A stretch of DNA of 64,000 nucleotides. It comes from Diplolepis rosae. Lineage: Eukaryota; Arthropoda; Insecta; Hymenoptera; Diplolepididae. The notes beneath the pieces were generated by a model, which saw only the letters and a list, made by a program, of their open reading frames with translations, made no database searches and was not told the origin of the DNA. Shown here piece by piece: positions 23,795 to 35,660 of this stretch; the stretch's first letter is position 1; every line of letters starts with the position of its first letter. The translations under genes and the position numbers were made by a program. The stretch lies in the NCBI GenBank assembly GCA_030998225.1, contig JAPYXD010000715.1:1178001-1242000 (forward strand), given 5' to 3'.

Positions 23795-26588
23795 CACTGA
23801 GAAAAAAGAATATTTGAATCAATGAATATTTCTTTGATTCAAATAAATGATTGATCTGGATGGTGACGAATAAATATTTTTTTAGATCAAAGAAATATGT
23901 TTATTGTCTTTAAAAACTGAATAATTAAAGCAAAAAAATGTTTTTTAGTACTATTAAATATTCATTAGATTGAATAAATATGTTATTAACATTGTGTAGC
24001 AATTATTTGATAAGAGAAGTAAATTCTTTGATGTAAAATGATGTGATGCATGTTCAAAGAAACAATGAATTAATTCAAAAAAATTTGCATTGGTTCAAGT
24101 AAATTTGTTTTCCATTCCAATATATGATTCCTTGTTTGTAATGAGCGTATTGTAAATTGAGAGAAATATTTCTTTGAAATGAGGAGATAATTTTTGGCAG
24201 GATTAAATAACTATTTGCTCCAAAGATGTGATTTACTGTTTAAAATGGTCAAGTAGTAAAGTGTATTGAGTAATAATGGATGCAAAGAACGATAATATTG
24301 CCTATGGTAAGTTAGAGATTTGTGTCAAAAAGATGTTACTGATATGAATAAACGTGTTTTGAAATTTAAAAAATATTTCTTAAATTTAAAGTAATATAAA
24401 CTTCATGAATTGTAAGGAGTTAAGTAAGACGTTGTCATGGTTCTCTTAAATAACAAAAAAATTCTTACCTTGAACCTACCATTAGTCATCCGATACATAC
24501 ATATATAAATATCATACAATTACATTCACACCATTCAGTCGCAGCCAACCATATTTTCTATCACAAATACACTTAAATATACAACTTCGCAAATATAAAC
24601 CTAATAGCTAAAACTTATATATAGGACGATACGCTTTCGTCGAATCACGCTCATGCTCGCTTACAATCCTGAGACATAAAATTTGGAACTTTGTTATATA
24701 GTGACTGCAAGAGTTATTCAGAGCTTGTGAGAGAAATGTGTCGTGACTAGAGCTTTTGAGCCTCACTCAAGGAAAAATAAATCAACTCGTTTTATTAATT
24801 ATTCATAAAATATTTTTTAAAATTATTATAATTATGATTATTGATAAATATTTAATATAATTATTAATTAATATTTAGTATACATTTTTATTATAACTAT
24901 ACGTATGAAGTTTAATGAAACTAAATTTTAAAATATATATTCAAAAATTTCATTAATATAAAAAAGAATCTTGTGTAAAAACATTTAAAAGGAAATTCTT
25001 TTATTTTCTGTGTTGTATATTTTCAAAATATAAATTATACAATTGTGAATTCTAAATTATCATTGTACCTAAGAAATTTATGTGAAATCTAAATCTTGTG
25101 TAGATTTTTTAGATTTTATGTTATAAATTTATCAAGACTTTTGCTGTTTAAATTTTGTTAAAATCAATTTAATTTAAAAAACCTAAGTGAAAAATAAAGA
25201 AGTATTTATAAATGAATTAAATTTTAAATGATATATTTGATATTGTGAATCGAAACGAATATTTCCTTTGGAGAGACTGATAAATCTTCAACCCTATGAA
25301 ATATATTCCATATTTGAAAGTATGTATATGTATGTTCATATCAACTATGAAAAACAGTTGAATAGAAAAAAATGTATACCATGGTGGGACGAATATTTGT
25401 TTGGAATGACACATTTCAAGTTGATAATGAGAGCGAATGTTTCTTAGAACGAGAATGATCAATTTTCAATTCTATCGAAAATATATGTTTCAAGTTTAAA
25501 AAACATGTAATCATAACAACTATGCCAAACGTTTAAATGGAATAAACAAATTTTTTAAACGAAAAATACCACAGATTTTTCAAAAAAATACTTCTTTCTT
25601 TTAAAAAAATGATTTGTTTGGTCTAAATTATTCCATATTCATAATGCAGGCGAATATTTCCTAGGAGGAATCCAATAAACATTTAGTTATATGAAATATG
25701 TTTCAAGTTTAAAAAATATGTTATCATAACAAATATGGTAAACCTTTAAATTAAATAAACAAATTTTTTAAACGTAAAATACCTACAGTTTTTTCAGAAA
25801 AATATTTATTCTTTTAAAAAATTGGTTTTTTTGGTTTAAATTATTTTATATTGATAATGTAGGCGGATATTTCCTAGGAGAAATCTAATAAAGATTTAAT
25901 TCTACAAAATATGTTGCAAGTTCAAAAAGATTGACAATTGTAACAATGATGTCAAACATTTATGTAAAAGAAATTATTTATTTTAACTGAACGTACTTGC
26001 AGTCATTTCAACAAAATATCGTTTTCTTTGAAATAAATGTTCTTTTTTGAATGAATTCTTCCATTCCACTGTTCTCAAAAAACATTTCTTTCAACTAAAG
26101 AAATAAATATTAATGTAAACACAATATTTTATTCATATGAAGAAACGTTACATAGATATACATGTATCAACTCTTTGAATCGAATAAATATCTTCCTAAA
26201 TTAATTAATGAATGCCTCAATTAAATTAATATTTCCTAGATTCAACTAAACCTAAAGCTTGATTCATCGATGGATAAATTATTTGATTCAAATGCGTCTT
26301 GTTGAATCAAATAAATATTTCTTTGAGTGCGAAAAGAAGATTCAAATAAACTAGGTACTTAGTTTCAAAGACATGATTTGGTTGAGTTAATTCGCTCACA
26401 TTCATAAGCAAAGAAATATTTCTTTGTATTGAAGAAATGCCTATCAAATAAATTATTTCTTTGAATCAAAACACGCGTTTCCTGCTTCTAAAAAATATTT
26501 AATTGAATTTGGTAACGAATTGTTTGATATAAAAAAATGGAATCAATTAAATACATTTCTTTGGATCTAAGAATCTTTTTTCTCAGTG
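23795..26588. mobile_element. Non-autonomous element with CACTGAGAAAAAAG termini and TTTGAATCAAA arrays
   Basis: CACTGAGAAAAAAGAATATT at the left and ...AATCTTTTTTCTCAGTG at the right are inverted; TA flanks both sides (23793-23794, 26589-26590). Both flanks of the 2.8 kb are filled with irregular copies of motifs such as TTGAATCAAATAAATATTTCTTTGA. About 1 kb in the middle contains repeated blocks (25490-25960: TATGTTTCAAGTTTAAAAAA, TTTCCTAGGAGGAATC). Non-coding. Confidence 0.7.
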
Positions 26589-26601
26589 TATCAGAAATTA
26601 A

Positions 26602-26819
26602 TATAGTGGTTTTCAAGGGGCAAATTGATATTTTCGTTTGTATAAATGGAATATATGTTTTACTATCTGTTACAAAACCGACGAGAATTTGAAATTCACT
26701 ATATTAAAGTTGCGAAGCGAATTTAAAGTGGTGTTAAGTTAATACATTTTATTCGAAAGACTGAAAGAATCTTTTCAAATTTTCAAACAAAGAATATGGG
26801 AATCTGAAAACCACTATAT
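26602..26819. mobile_element. Small MITE with TATAGTGGTTTTCA termini
   Basis: TATAGTGGTTTTCA at 26602 and its complement TGAAAACCACTATA ending at 26818 bound about 218 bp with no coding content. TA bases flank each end. Confidence 0.5.
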
Positions 26820-27376
26820 GAAAAATCACTCACTCCACCAAAAAGTTTGACCTTTAGAAGTGACGGCTTCAGAAAAGGAATTCTTGTGTCTTTTTCTGAT
26901 GCGACATTCTGAAACACATACACAAATATTATTATCATACCTTATTTATGTTCACATATTTATGTACGCAATAATACACTATTTTATAATAACATACTTG
27001 AATTAAATTTCAGAATCGCTTTTTGGGTTCGAACCCTCTAACCCTACTTATATTTACATAACTAAACGCATGTCTAACGCCTAAATCCTCTCGGCTATTC
27101 TCGCTTGTCATATTCCGAAAGAAATATCGCTTATAAGCCACTACTGAGTTGGGCAGACTTGGATTGAGTCTACGAAGCCAATCGGAAAACATCGGAAGCA
27201 CTCGTACTGCATTCTGAAACGAATTATACGAAAAACCGAGAATAAACATTTTGATTTTTGCTGCGCGTCGCCAGGTTTCTAGCAAGTTCATATTCATAAT
27301 ATGAATTTCTCAAACATGCTTTCCAAAATGTGATATTCATTATTCATCTCATTCAAATTATTTTTAGACAACTTAC

Positions 27377-27560
27377 CCAGATAACAATCGTGCGAGGCAC
27401 GTTACCCGCACAGCACGCGAGCAACACGGTGCGTGCATGGTGCAGTACATATGCGTCGCATTTTGTGGCAGGCACGCACGTGCGAGGCATATGGGTCGCA
27501 TAATGTGAGAGGCACACTATGTGCCAGCGTGCGAGGCATATGTCTCGCACTTCGTAATAA
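27377..27560. other. CpG-rich patch with TATGCGTCGCAT motifs
   Basis: A GC-rich island in AT-rich DNA beginning CCCAGATAACAATCGTGCG, with repeated GTGCGAGGCA and TATG(c/g)GTCGCAT. The latter is shared with 31130-31265. It could be the end of a CCCAGATAACA-type element, but no partner end was found. Confidence 0.4.
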
Positions 27561-28559
27561 GCATCTGTTTATTTGTATATGAAATATTATTAATATAAGC
27601 CCTTTTTACATTCTCATCATATGAGAAGGTATTGGTTTTATGTGAAAAATGACTTTCGAAATTTTGATCAAATCTTTACGTTTTGAGACCCCCTGAGTCA
27701 GAAAAAACGGTTTTTACGAAAATGTCTGTCTGTCTGTTTGTCTGTCTGTAGTAGGTCGTGTGCGGCATGACTCTCGATAGAATTATCAGATTGAATTGAG
27801 CTTTGGCACACTTTATCGGAGCCGAAAAAGTAAGGACAAGTTCGTTAACCAGCCACATCCAATCAAAATTGAGGGATTGAGCACTATTTTTGTGTTTTTG
27901 AAAATCATTTTTTGAAAAAATCAAAAATTTCAATACTGGTTTTAGATAGTGCTCATAAATCTCTAAAAATTATCCTGATAACATTTTCTGATTAAATCAA
28001 AATTAGAAATGTTACAGCATATTAAAACTTAAAAAAAGTCAATATCAAAATTTCATTTTCCAGTTAAATTATACGAGATACGAAAAAACGTTATAATACA
28101 ATATTATTTTCTACATAAAGACCTACAAATTTTGATTGCAACATTTTTTCATAAGATGCATATTTTTCTTTTTAATTTAAAAAAAAAAAACTATTGAAAA
28201 TCCAAAATTCAATTTTTTAACAATAATATGTGAAATACAAAAAAAACGTAAGAATACGAAGTTGTTCGTTTCAAAAAGATCTACAAATTTTGTTTCACAC
28301 AGTTTCTGAAAAAACATATATTTTCGTTTCAATTACAAAAAATACGATTAAAATTCAAGAATTCCATTTTTTGGACAAAATATATGAGATACATAAAAAA
28401 CGTTTTGATGAAAAATTATTTGCCTAAATGAGGTCTACGCATTCTTATTAAGAAATTTCTCGACAGGATGTATATTTTATGTTTTGATTTTTAATATTGA
28501 AAAAATTCGATTTTTTTCACCAAAATATGTGAGATACGAAATAAGCGTTGTTCTGCAAA

Positions 28560-28790
28560 ATCGTTTCCTTAAATAAAGTCTACGATTGTTTTTCCTTTTT
28601 GAGATATTCAGAAGAAATTGAATAAATTACTTTAATCATGTAATTTATTAAAAAGTTACTGAAATGTATACAGAAAATCGAGCGCGAAGCATGAGTGTCA
28701 TGATGAGAATGGGTTCCTTAAGGCCGATAGAGCCTTAAGTAAATTGAATTTCCTGTTTCAATTAAACTGAAAATGAAATTTAGTGAATTT
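28560..28790. repeat. Dispersed repeat family D, copy 1 (inverted relative to 35085-35310)
   Basis: About 230 bp, complementary to 35085-35310. Shared: GAAAATCGAGCGCGAAGC, TTCCTTAAGGCCGATAGAGC, AATTGAATTTCCTGTTTCA. Upstream (27640-28560) is a decayed run including a TGTCTGTCTG microsatellite and three similar blocks with AAATTTTG...GTGAGATACGAAA. Confidence 0.8.
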
Positions 28791-29149
28791 GAGATTTTTT
28801 TATAATATAAATTTTAATTTGTGTTAATTTATATATAATATTTTATTTATTTTATTTATTTAATGTTACTAATAATTAAATAATTAATGTTAATAATTTC
28901 CTGCAGAAAAAAGGAAATATGAAAAATTACTGGAATATAAATTTAAATTTTGTAAGTATATTTTTAATTTACTAATATCGACAGACTTATTTAAATATCG
29001 AATGTTCACAAGTTAGACATTTTATAATTTAAGTTTAAGTTACTTGTACTATTTTAAAAATGTTTTTTAATTTATTTAATCTCACTATAATATTTCCGCG
29101 TGATCACATGGTTGGAATAAACTTCAACATCGCGTTTATTTCTGTTGGT

Positions 29150-29830
29150 TAGGCTATGTGCATGGTGCATTCAGTGAGTCAGTGCGAATTCAGTGTGCGT
29201 TAAATTCATTAGACAGATAAACTTATAAATAAAAGGAAATCTGACAGGTAAGGTAATTAATATTTATTCTAATAGTTTGTTAATAGTCTGACACGTGATT
29301 TTTCTTATTTTAAAAGTGCAAGCCACAATGACAAAGTTGACCACGCGTTGACCGGCATCACTAACATAACCTTATTTTCAAGCATGCGGCTCGGCAGTCG
29401 GCTTCGAATGATATAGAATTTAATTTTCAAATTGGACGAAAAATAAAAAATTGCTTGTAACACATACAAAATACTAAACTAGTCACAGTCTAAAATTTTA
29501 ATTTTTAAACTTTATTATTATTAAAGTGCTCCATTTTATTTTAAGAGTCAGCCGTGAAGTGTACAAATTTCCATGGTCCATCCAACAAAGAAATTTTTAA
29601 AAATCACATGTTGGAGGTTTTGAGACATACAAAACAAAGACATAGAAAGTCTCAGCGAAAAAGTCTTCCAGAGGAAAAAAATGGAACCTTGGAAAAGAAC
29701 ATTAAGCAACAAATTATAGAACTGGGAGCACAACGTGATGAAAGAAGCACGGACGAGGAGTCTCAGTCTGAGGAAGATTTCGCAGATGACGAATCGTAAT
29801 TCTTCCATTACTATTTATATAGTATTTTTA
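29150..29830 (+). CDS. Possible small spliced gene, product unknown
   Basis: An ATG at 29554 opens an 81-codon hydrophilic frame ending TAA at 29799, basic in the middle (RHTKQRHRKSQRKSLPEE) and acidic at the end (DEESQSEEDFADDES). Upstream is an acceptor-like TTTTATTTTAAG at 29546 and a donor-like CAG|GTAAGG at about 29247, with initiator-like TCAGT motifs near 29170-29190. This could be a two-exon gene or a transposon relic: it lies inside the 23704-31502 unit. No family recognised and no clear poly(A) signal. Confidence 0.3.
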
Positions 29831-29914
29831 CAATACCAAATTTTCGTGTTCTTCGTAATTTTAATATGAAAGTTAAAAAGTTTTTATACGTTGAGTCTTC
29901 TTAGAGAAGATATA

Positions 29915-30732
29915 CAGTACCGATCAGAATTGTGGGACCACCTGTTTTTCGATAATTGCTTATATTATCCTAATTTGAATTATGTAAGTGAAAAAATTTG
30001 TTCTTTTAATTAAATTCAAAGTTATAAAAATTTTTCATAAAATGATCCCAGCATGAATTCGTTTTGTTAAATTTTGAAGAAGTTGTTGCAGAAATAATCA
30101 AAATTTCAATCCTTTCTTAAATTACAAATAAATTTCGAAATAATTAAGATTTTTTAATGTTCTTGGACTAATTTTAAAGCTAAATTTCTACAAAATCGAA
30201 CCAAATTCTTAGAATTAATTTATAAGTTTTTTCTTACATACTGCTCGAGATTAAAGTTCAAATATAAAAGTTGGAAAAATTCCAATATTTCTTTTGCCGA
30301 GAAAAACATTTTTATAAAATATATGAAACATGTAATCATGAATTTTGTATTGAATTTCCTTCAAATATATATTCATATGATCTTTATTATGATTTACCCA
30401 CAGATTAAATGTTTTCGAAATTTCCCTACTTTTTTGTTACAATTTACTGCGATACTGTAGAATCTTAGCTTTAAAATGAGCCTAAGAACATTTAAAAATG
30501 TTGATTGTTTCGAAAGTTATTTAAAATTTAAGAAAACATTGAAATTTTGACTTTTTTTGCAATAACTTCTTCAAAATTTAACGAAACGACTTCATTCCAG
30601 ACTAATTTTAAAGATAATTTTGATGGCTTTCACATTATTAAGAGTACAAATTTCATCACTCACAAAATTGGAATTAAGATAATTTAAGCAATCATCGAAA
30701 AACAGGTGGTCCCACAATTCTGACCGGTAGTG
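29915..30732. mobile_element. Tc1/mariner-like MITE (818 bp)
   Basis: The left end CAGTACCGATCAGAATTGTG and the complement of the right end CACTACCGGTCAGAATTGTG match over about 48 bp (both continue GGACCACCTGTTTTTCGAT). TA flanks each end. Termini of the kind CA(G/C)TACCGGTCA are known from Tc1-like elements. No transposase. A 5'-truncated relative is at 58320-58845. Confidence 0.85.
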
Positions 30733-31129
30733 TAACTCTTTATAATTAGCATAAGAAAGTGTACTATTTTTCTTAGTACCAAAAATGATCTCGTTCCTTG
30801 TGATTGAAATAGAAGTTTAACACTTATCTTTTGTTGAGACGTCTTAGAAAAGATTTACCTCAAATGTATGACCAATAATATAAGAAAAAGTATTATTTTC
30901 GTAGCACCGAAAATTGTTCTCGTTCTTCGTAACTTAAATATTAAAGTTATTTTGTTAAAGTTATTTTTTCTTGAGAGTTCTTAGAAAAAAAATATATATA
31001 TGTATATATATAAAATATTGCTTTTCAAATTTAAATATAATGTTTGCAAGTACATTATGTATTTTTATTTCTTATTATAATTAATATTTTGGAAATAATT
31101 TTAAATTATACGAGGTGCATAAAGCTCGC

Positions 31130-31265
31130 TTTTCACCGTCACGAATGCGAACTTCACAACGTGCCGGCGATATGCGTCGCATATGATGACGCATCTGCGT
31201 GGCGTGGTGAACGCACGCGTGCAGCATAATCCGCACCAGTGCGAGCGATAACGCTCGCACTGTTA
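31130..31265. other. CpG-rich patch related to 27377-27560
   Basis: Contains GATATGCGTCGCATATGATG and a stem GTGCGAGCGATAACGCTCGCAC. Non-coding. It is the only GC-rich DNA for several hundred bases. Confidence 0.4.
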
Positions 31266-31849
31266 GTAATCATAATATCATTTTCTCGTACTTTCAATTT
31301 CTCGAATAGAGATTCATAATATTTAGTATTTAAAATACTACTTTATCTTCTACATGTATTAAAGACCGTTATGACTATATCAAACTTCGATGTCATAATA
31401 TGAATAAGTCTAACAAAGCCTCGGCTTTCCCCATTTTGAAACGATATTATACTAAATTTTGATTCATCTTTATCATTTACTCTAACGAAAAGTCTCTCAG
31501 TGTAGCTCTAGACCACCATCTCCCCTTAAAATTTTCCTAAAACCTTCTAGAATAAGACAAAAAATGTCTTGTGGTCATGAAGAATCTTGAACATATATCT
31601 CGTAATATAATTTTCGACCGTAGAATATTACTGAAAACTTAAAACGTGTTTTTCTCGAAATACCATTTTTCAAATCGGGCGAACTAATAGCAGCTACAAA
31701 TCTTTATCGATTGTTTTCAAATTTTGAGAAAATTTTTATGGACATATAATCTAGTGAACCCGACTGTGTGTAATAGAAATAGCGGAATTCCACGCCACCT
31801 ACCACCACTTTTGCAACTAAGACTTTGTTCACATGTATTAGTTCGCATG

Positions 31850-32490
31850 CATGTATACATTGATGGTTTAAATGTGTAAAATAAAATTTTCAATTTAATA
31901 TAAATTAAAGAATTAATGCAAAATCTAGGCAATATAAAATAGAAAAAACGTAAAAATTGTTCCAGATATTTTAAATATTTTCTGTGTGATGTTTCCAGGA
32001 TCTCGCATCAATTTTTTAATTTATTGTCGATTACAAATTTTATTCACATTCTCAAAAAGCAACTTATATAAAAGACTCCTATATACATAGTTTCTAAATT
32101 TAAATTCATTCCTTTTTTGCAATTTTACATTTAAAAATACAAAATTTAAACTAAATTTTGAAAATTTCTGCTTGCAAAAATTGCAAAATAATCAATTTAT
32201 ATATTTAAACTATGCCTGAAACCTCTACATAATATGTATATATTATGAAAATATGGGTACCTTTTTTATAAGTTGCTTTTTGAAAATGTGAATAAAATTT
32301 GTAATTGACTATAAATTGAAAAATTGATGCAAGATTCTGGAAAAATCACACAGAAAATATGAAAAAATATCTGTAATAATTTTTACGTATTTTCTATTTA
32401 ATATTGCCTAGATTTTGCGTTAATTACTTAATTTATATTCAATTTAAAATTTCATTCCACACATTTAAACCATCAATGTATACAAACGTT
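31850..32490. repeat. Palindromic (foldback) element
   Basis: Arms of about 260 bp, 31850-32110 and 32205-32490, are inverted copies. For example ATACATTGATGGTTTAAATG against CATTTAAACCATCAATGTAT, and CAAAAAGCAACTTATATAAA against TTTATAAGTTGCTTTTTGAA. The spacer is about 95 bp. Outside the arms, short direct repeats CACCTACC(a/g)CCACTTTT (31793 and 32645) flank the unit. Confidence 0.8.
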
Positions 32491-33080
32491 AGCGCAAATA
32501 CATTTTGCTACTTATTTGCAAATATAATAATCAGAGACAAGTAACATGCAAGCACAACTAAAACATAACCTCACTTATGCGTGCCTATGTGATAGCGCAA
32601 TCCCCTTTCCTCTCTTCTTCCCTCACCGGAAAACATCTGGCGTCACCTACCGCCACTTTTATAACTAATCTACCGCCCTCTCTGCCCCCCCTAAGCTCAC
32701 TCATCGGCCATTTCTACTACAGAGTCGGGTAGGCCTGCTCATATGCAATACAATTCTTTAAAAAATTAGTATTTTCAAAATCCCCTACGTGGTTCACTAG
32801 TGTATGATATATATTTTTAAAAAATTCTTTGATTTTTGTTCCAGTTTCAAATTTGAAGGTACAGCCAGTTCGCCCGTTTTGGACCCATCAAAAAACTAGC
32901 CGCAGAAACTTGATCCGGAAAAGGCCATTTTTTATCGGAATTATGAAAAAAAAATTTTTGTACGTTGACATACACTTAATTAAAAATTGAAAAAGAAAAT
33001 TCGATAGCTTCCACTTTATTTCCGAAAAACGTTCCTGAAATTGTCCTTTTTTTTTACGCACATGGTGGCCTTACCCCTTA

Positions 33081-34126
33081 ATTCTTGGAATTGTTGTAAA
33101 AAGTTTTTCTGAATTAGTCATGGAATTCATTTTTGTATTAACTATAAGCGTAATATTATGTTATATTTTTTAGAAGTTTCTTATGGATTTATATATAATT
33201 TATTTGTAATATAGATCTTATTTGGAATTAGATTCTGAATCAATTTGATGTGAAAACTTAATTTTATTAAATCAATGAGAAATTTAATTTTGAATAAAAT
33301 GTACATAGTAAATAAAATATATAAATTCACAATTATCTCCTAAAAAAAAACATAAATATAACATAACTCTACTCGTATTGAATGATATTGTATGTATAAT
33401 CGCATATTTATATGATTTTAGTTTTAGGAGACGCACTTGTATTAATTTTAATTTATACGGTGCTCTTTTGTAAATTCGATATGATTTTGTATAGAAACAA
33501 TTTTTTTTGCTATTAATTCAATAATATCAATTCCCGAAGATTTTTCAACAATAATGAATTTTGTTATCTGAAAATTTAGAACATAATACCTGTCACATTA
33601 GCGGATGGCTGTAGACTTTAATCAGTTTTAAACAATAAAAAATAATAATTCCTGTTTTACCGACACTAAAACTTATTTAATTGTTCAAAACTAATTAAAG
33701 TCTACAACCATCCGCTAATGTGACCTTTATTATGTTCTAAATTTTCAGATAACAAAATTCATTATTGTTGAAAAATCTTGGGGAATTGATATTATTGAGT
33801 CAATAGCAAAAAAAAAGTTTTTCTATACAGAATTATGTCGAATTTACAAAAGAGCACGGTATACAATAAAAATTAATACACGTGCGTACTTATATCATAA
33901 AATTTCTTGCAATTGTTGTAAAAAGTTTTTCTGAATTAGTCATGGAATTCATATTTGTGTTAGCTATAAGCGTGATATTATGTTATATTTTTTAGAAGTT
34001 TATTGTGCATTTATATAATTTATTTGTAATATAGATCTTATTTGGAATTAGATTCTGAATCAATTTGATGTGAAAACTTAATTTTATTAAATCAATGTGA
34101 AATTTAATTTTGAATAAAATGTACAT
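33081..34126. repeat. Direct repeats enclosing a ~230-bp-arm palindrome
   Basis: 33081-33306 and 33903-34126 are direct copies (AAAAAGTTTTTCTGAATTAG, GGAATTAGATTCTGAATCAA). Between them 33405-33630 and 33670-33900 are inverted arms (AAGTCTACAACCATCCGCTA on one side, TAGCGGATGGCTGTAGACTT on the other). No coding content. Long direct repeats around a hairpin could be a rearranged pair of elements. Confidence 0.8.
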
Positions 34127-34179
34127 ACAAATACTGTCAAATTATGAAAAAAATTTCCTATATTTTGCGTATTTTGAAT

Positions 34180-34850
34180 TACCCCAAATCATTTATCAAT
34201 ACTTTTTAGGATTTGTGACTGTGGTCCATGAATTCGCATCATGCATAAAAGTAAAAAATGACAATTGGATGACATCAGAGACTTTACATTATTCATGCAA
34301 ATTTAATTAATATCAGCAACTTTTATTACGTAAATGGCATTATTAAATTAATTTATTTTACACAGTTGCACACTGAACAAAATGGTTAGTAAAACCAACT
34401 ACTTTGGTTTGTAAAATATGCCTTAGCTATTTTATTAGTTAGCACAACAATTTTTTTTGTTGATGTTACTATCTCAATTATTATCACAAGAACTTGGGTA
34501 GTAAAACCAACTAAAAAAATTGTTATGCTAACTAATAAAATAACTGAGGCATATTTTACAAACCGAAGTAGTTGGTGTTACTAACCATTTTTTTCAGTGC
34601 ATTTCTTAATCCAAATGATTTGTTTGATTTGTTACGGCGGTCGGTAAAGTCGCATCATGTACAAAAGTAAAAAATGACAATTGAATGACATAAGAAACTA
34701 TACATTATTCGTGAAACTCTAATTAATATCAGAAACTTTTATTACTTAAAGTTCACTATTAAATTCATTCATTTTACACATTTGCATTTCTCAATCCAAA
34801 TGATTTGTTTGATTAGTTACAGCAGGCGGTAAAGTCGCATCATGCACAAA
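34180..34850. repeat. ~184-bp tandem repeat
   Basis: TCGCATCATG(c/t) recurs at 34234, 34650 and 34835. After subtracting the MITE at 34371-34599 plus its 2-bp duplication the spacing is about 183-185 bp. Units share AAAAGTAAAAAATGACAATT and TTTTATTAC(g/t)TAAA. Confidence 0.8.
34371..34599. mobile_element. MITE with CACTGAAC/A termini
   Basis: 229 bp. The left end CACTGAACAAAATGGTTAGT and the complement of the right end CACTGAAAAAAATGGTTAGT match, continuing for about 55 bp. Flanked by CA on both sides (34369-34370, 34600-34601). The neighbouring tandem unit shows the empty site TTGCATTTCT, confirming insertion with a 2-bp duplication. Confidence 0.85.
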
Positions 34851-35010
34851 AAAAAAATCTGCCCGCTTCGCTGGCACATTCTCATCGCGCGCAGCTCGCT
34901 TCGCTCGCTAGCTTGAGCGCGCCTAGGGCGCGCGATTTGATCGTCGCGCTTCGCGCTCCGAACCTTCTGGACCTTGCGCTTCGCGCCCTGTCTTGTGCTC
35001 TTCGCATACA
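34850..35010. other. GC-rich patch of CTTCGCGC repeats
   Basis: CTTCGC/GCGCG motifs are repeated many times (GCTTCGCTCGCTAGC, GCGCCTAGGGCGCGCG, GCGCTTCGCGCTCC). A minus-strand open frame here (arginine/lysine-rich) is a compositional artefact. The same CGCGAAGC words occur in family D (28680, 35196), which adjoins on the right. Confidence 0.5.
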
Positions 35011-35084
35011 TTTAAGTTTATTTCTTATAATTTAATACTGAAGCTCAAACCAATTTTATAATATTAAAGATGATGTGAATTACT

Positions 35085-35310
35085 CATTTTCTCAAATTCA
35101 CTAAATTTCTTTTTGAATTTAAGTGAAACAGGAAATTCAATTTACTTAAGGCTCCATCGGCCTTAAGGAACACATTCTCATCATGACACTCGCACTTCGC
35201 GCTCGATTTTCTGTATACATTTCAGTAACTTTTTAATAAATTACATGATTAAAATAATTTATTTTCTTCCAAATCTCTCAAAAAGAAAAAATAATCGTAG
35301 ACTTTATTTA
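35085..35310. repeat. Dispersed repeat family D, copy 2
   Basis: Inverted copy of 28560-28790. The pair is 6.3 kb apart and lies either side of the right terminus of the 23704-31502 unit. Confidence 0.8.
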
Positions 35311-35511
35311 AGGTAGTACGATCACGAAAATTAGACCTCAGGCTAAAATAGATAATTTTGCTTTCAAGAATAGCAATATTATTATTGAAGGGCTAATTTG
35401 AAAGAGAAAAGATTATTTTTCATGAAAAAAATTTGAAACACAAAAAAATAATGTTATTAATAAATTTCATTTTTGCCCAAACTTATTTTCTTATCGCTTC
35501 GAGCCAAATTT

Positions 35512-35660
35512 TTAAAAATGATGCGATTATAATAAATCACGGTTCATTTTTTTAGGAAAAAGATTCTCTACAACTTGACCGTTTCCGATTTTTGAAAATG
35601 AATTCTTTAATGGCTGAAATTATAAAAAAACAATTTTTCAAAACAAAATTTTTATAAACA
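35512..35660. repeat. Dispersed repeat family C, copy 2
   Basis: Nearly identical to 21610-21765 in the same orientation. Confidence 0.8.

Larger units (their letters stand above)
23704..31502. mobile_element. 7.8-kb composite unit with CACTGAGAG inverted termini
   Basis: The left terminus CACTGAGAGACTT...AGTATAATATCGTTTCAAA (23704-23778) and the complement of the right terminus (31430-31502) match over roughly 72 bp. Flanking TA at 23702-23703 and 31503-31504 suggests a 2-bp TA duplication as in Tc1/mariner. Inside lie the element at 23795-26588, a 218-bp MITE, CpG-rich blocks, a small spliced-looking frame (29554) and an 818-bp Tc1-like MITE. No transposase is recognised. The size probably results from later nesting. 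Confidence 0.6.

Noticed and set aside
27034..27052. GGGTTCGAACCC resembling a tRNA T-loop/B box
   Set aside because: It is a simple palindrome with no A box or cloverleaf on either strand at the right distance.
27010..27297. 95-codon minus-strand open frame
   Set aside because: No motif, no splice or promoter context; it may be chance in a repeat-rich area.
34817..35011. Arg/Lys-rich minus-strand open frame
   Set aside because: Composition artefact of CTTCGCGC repeats.
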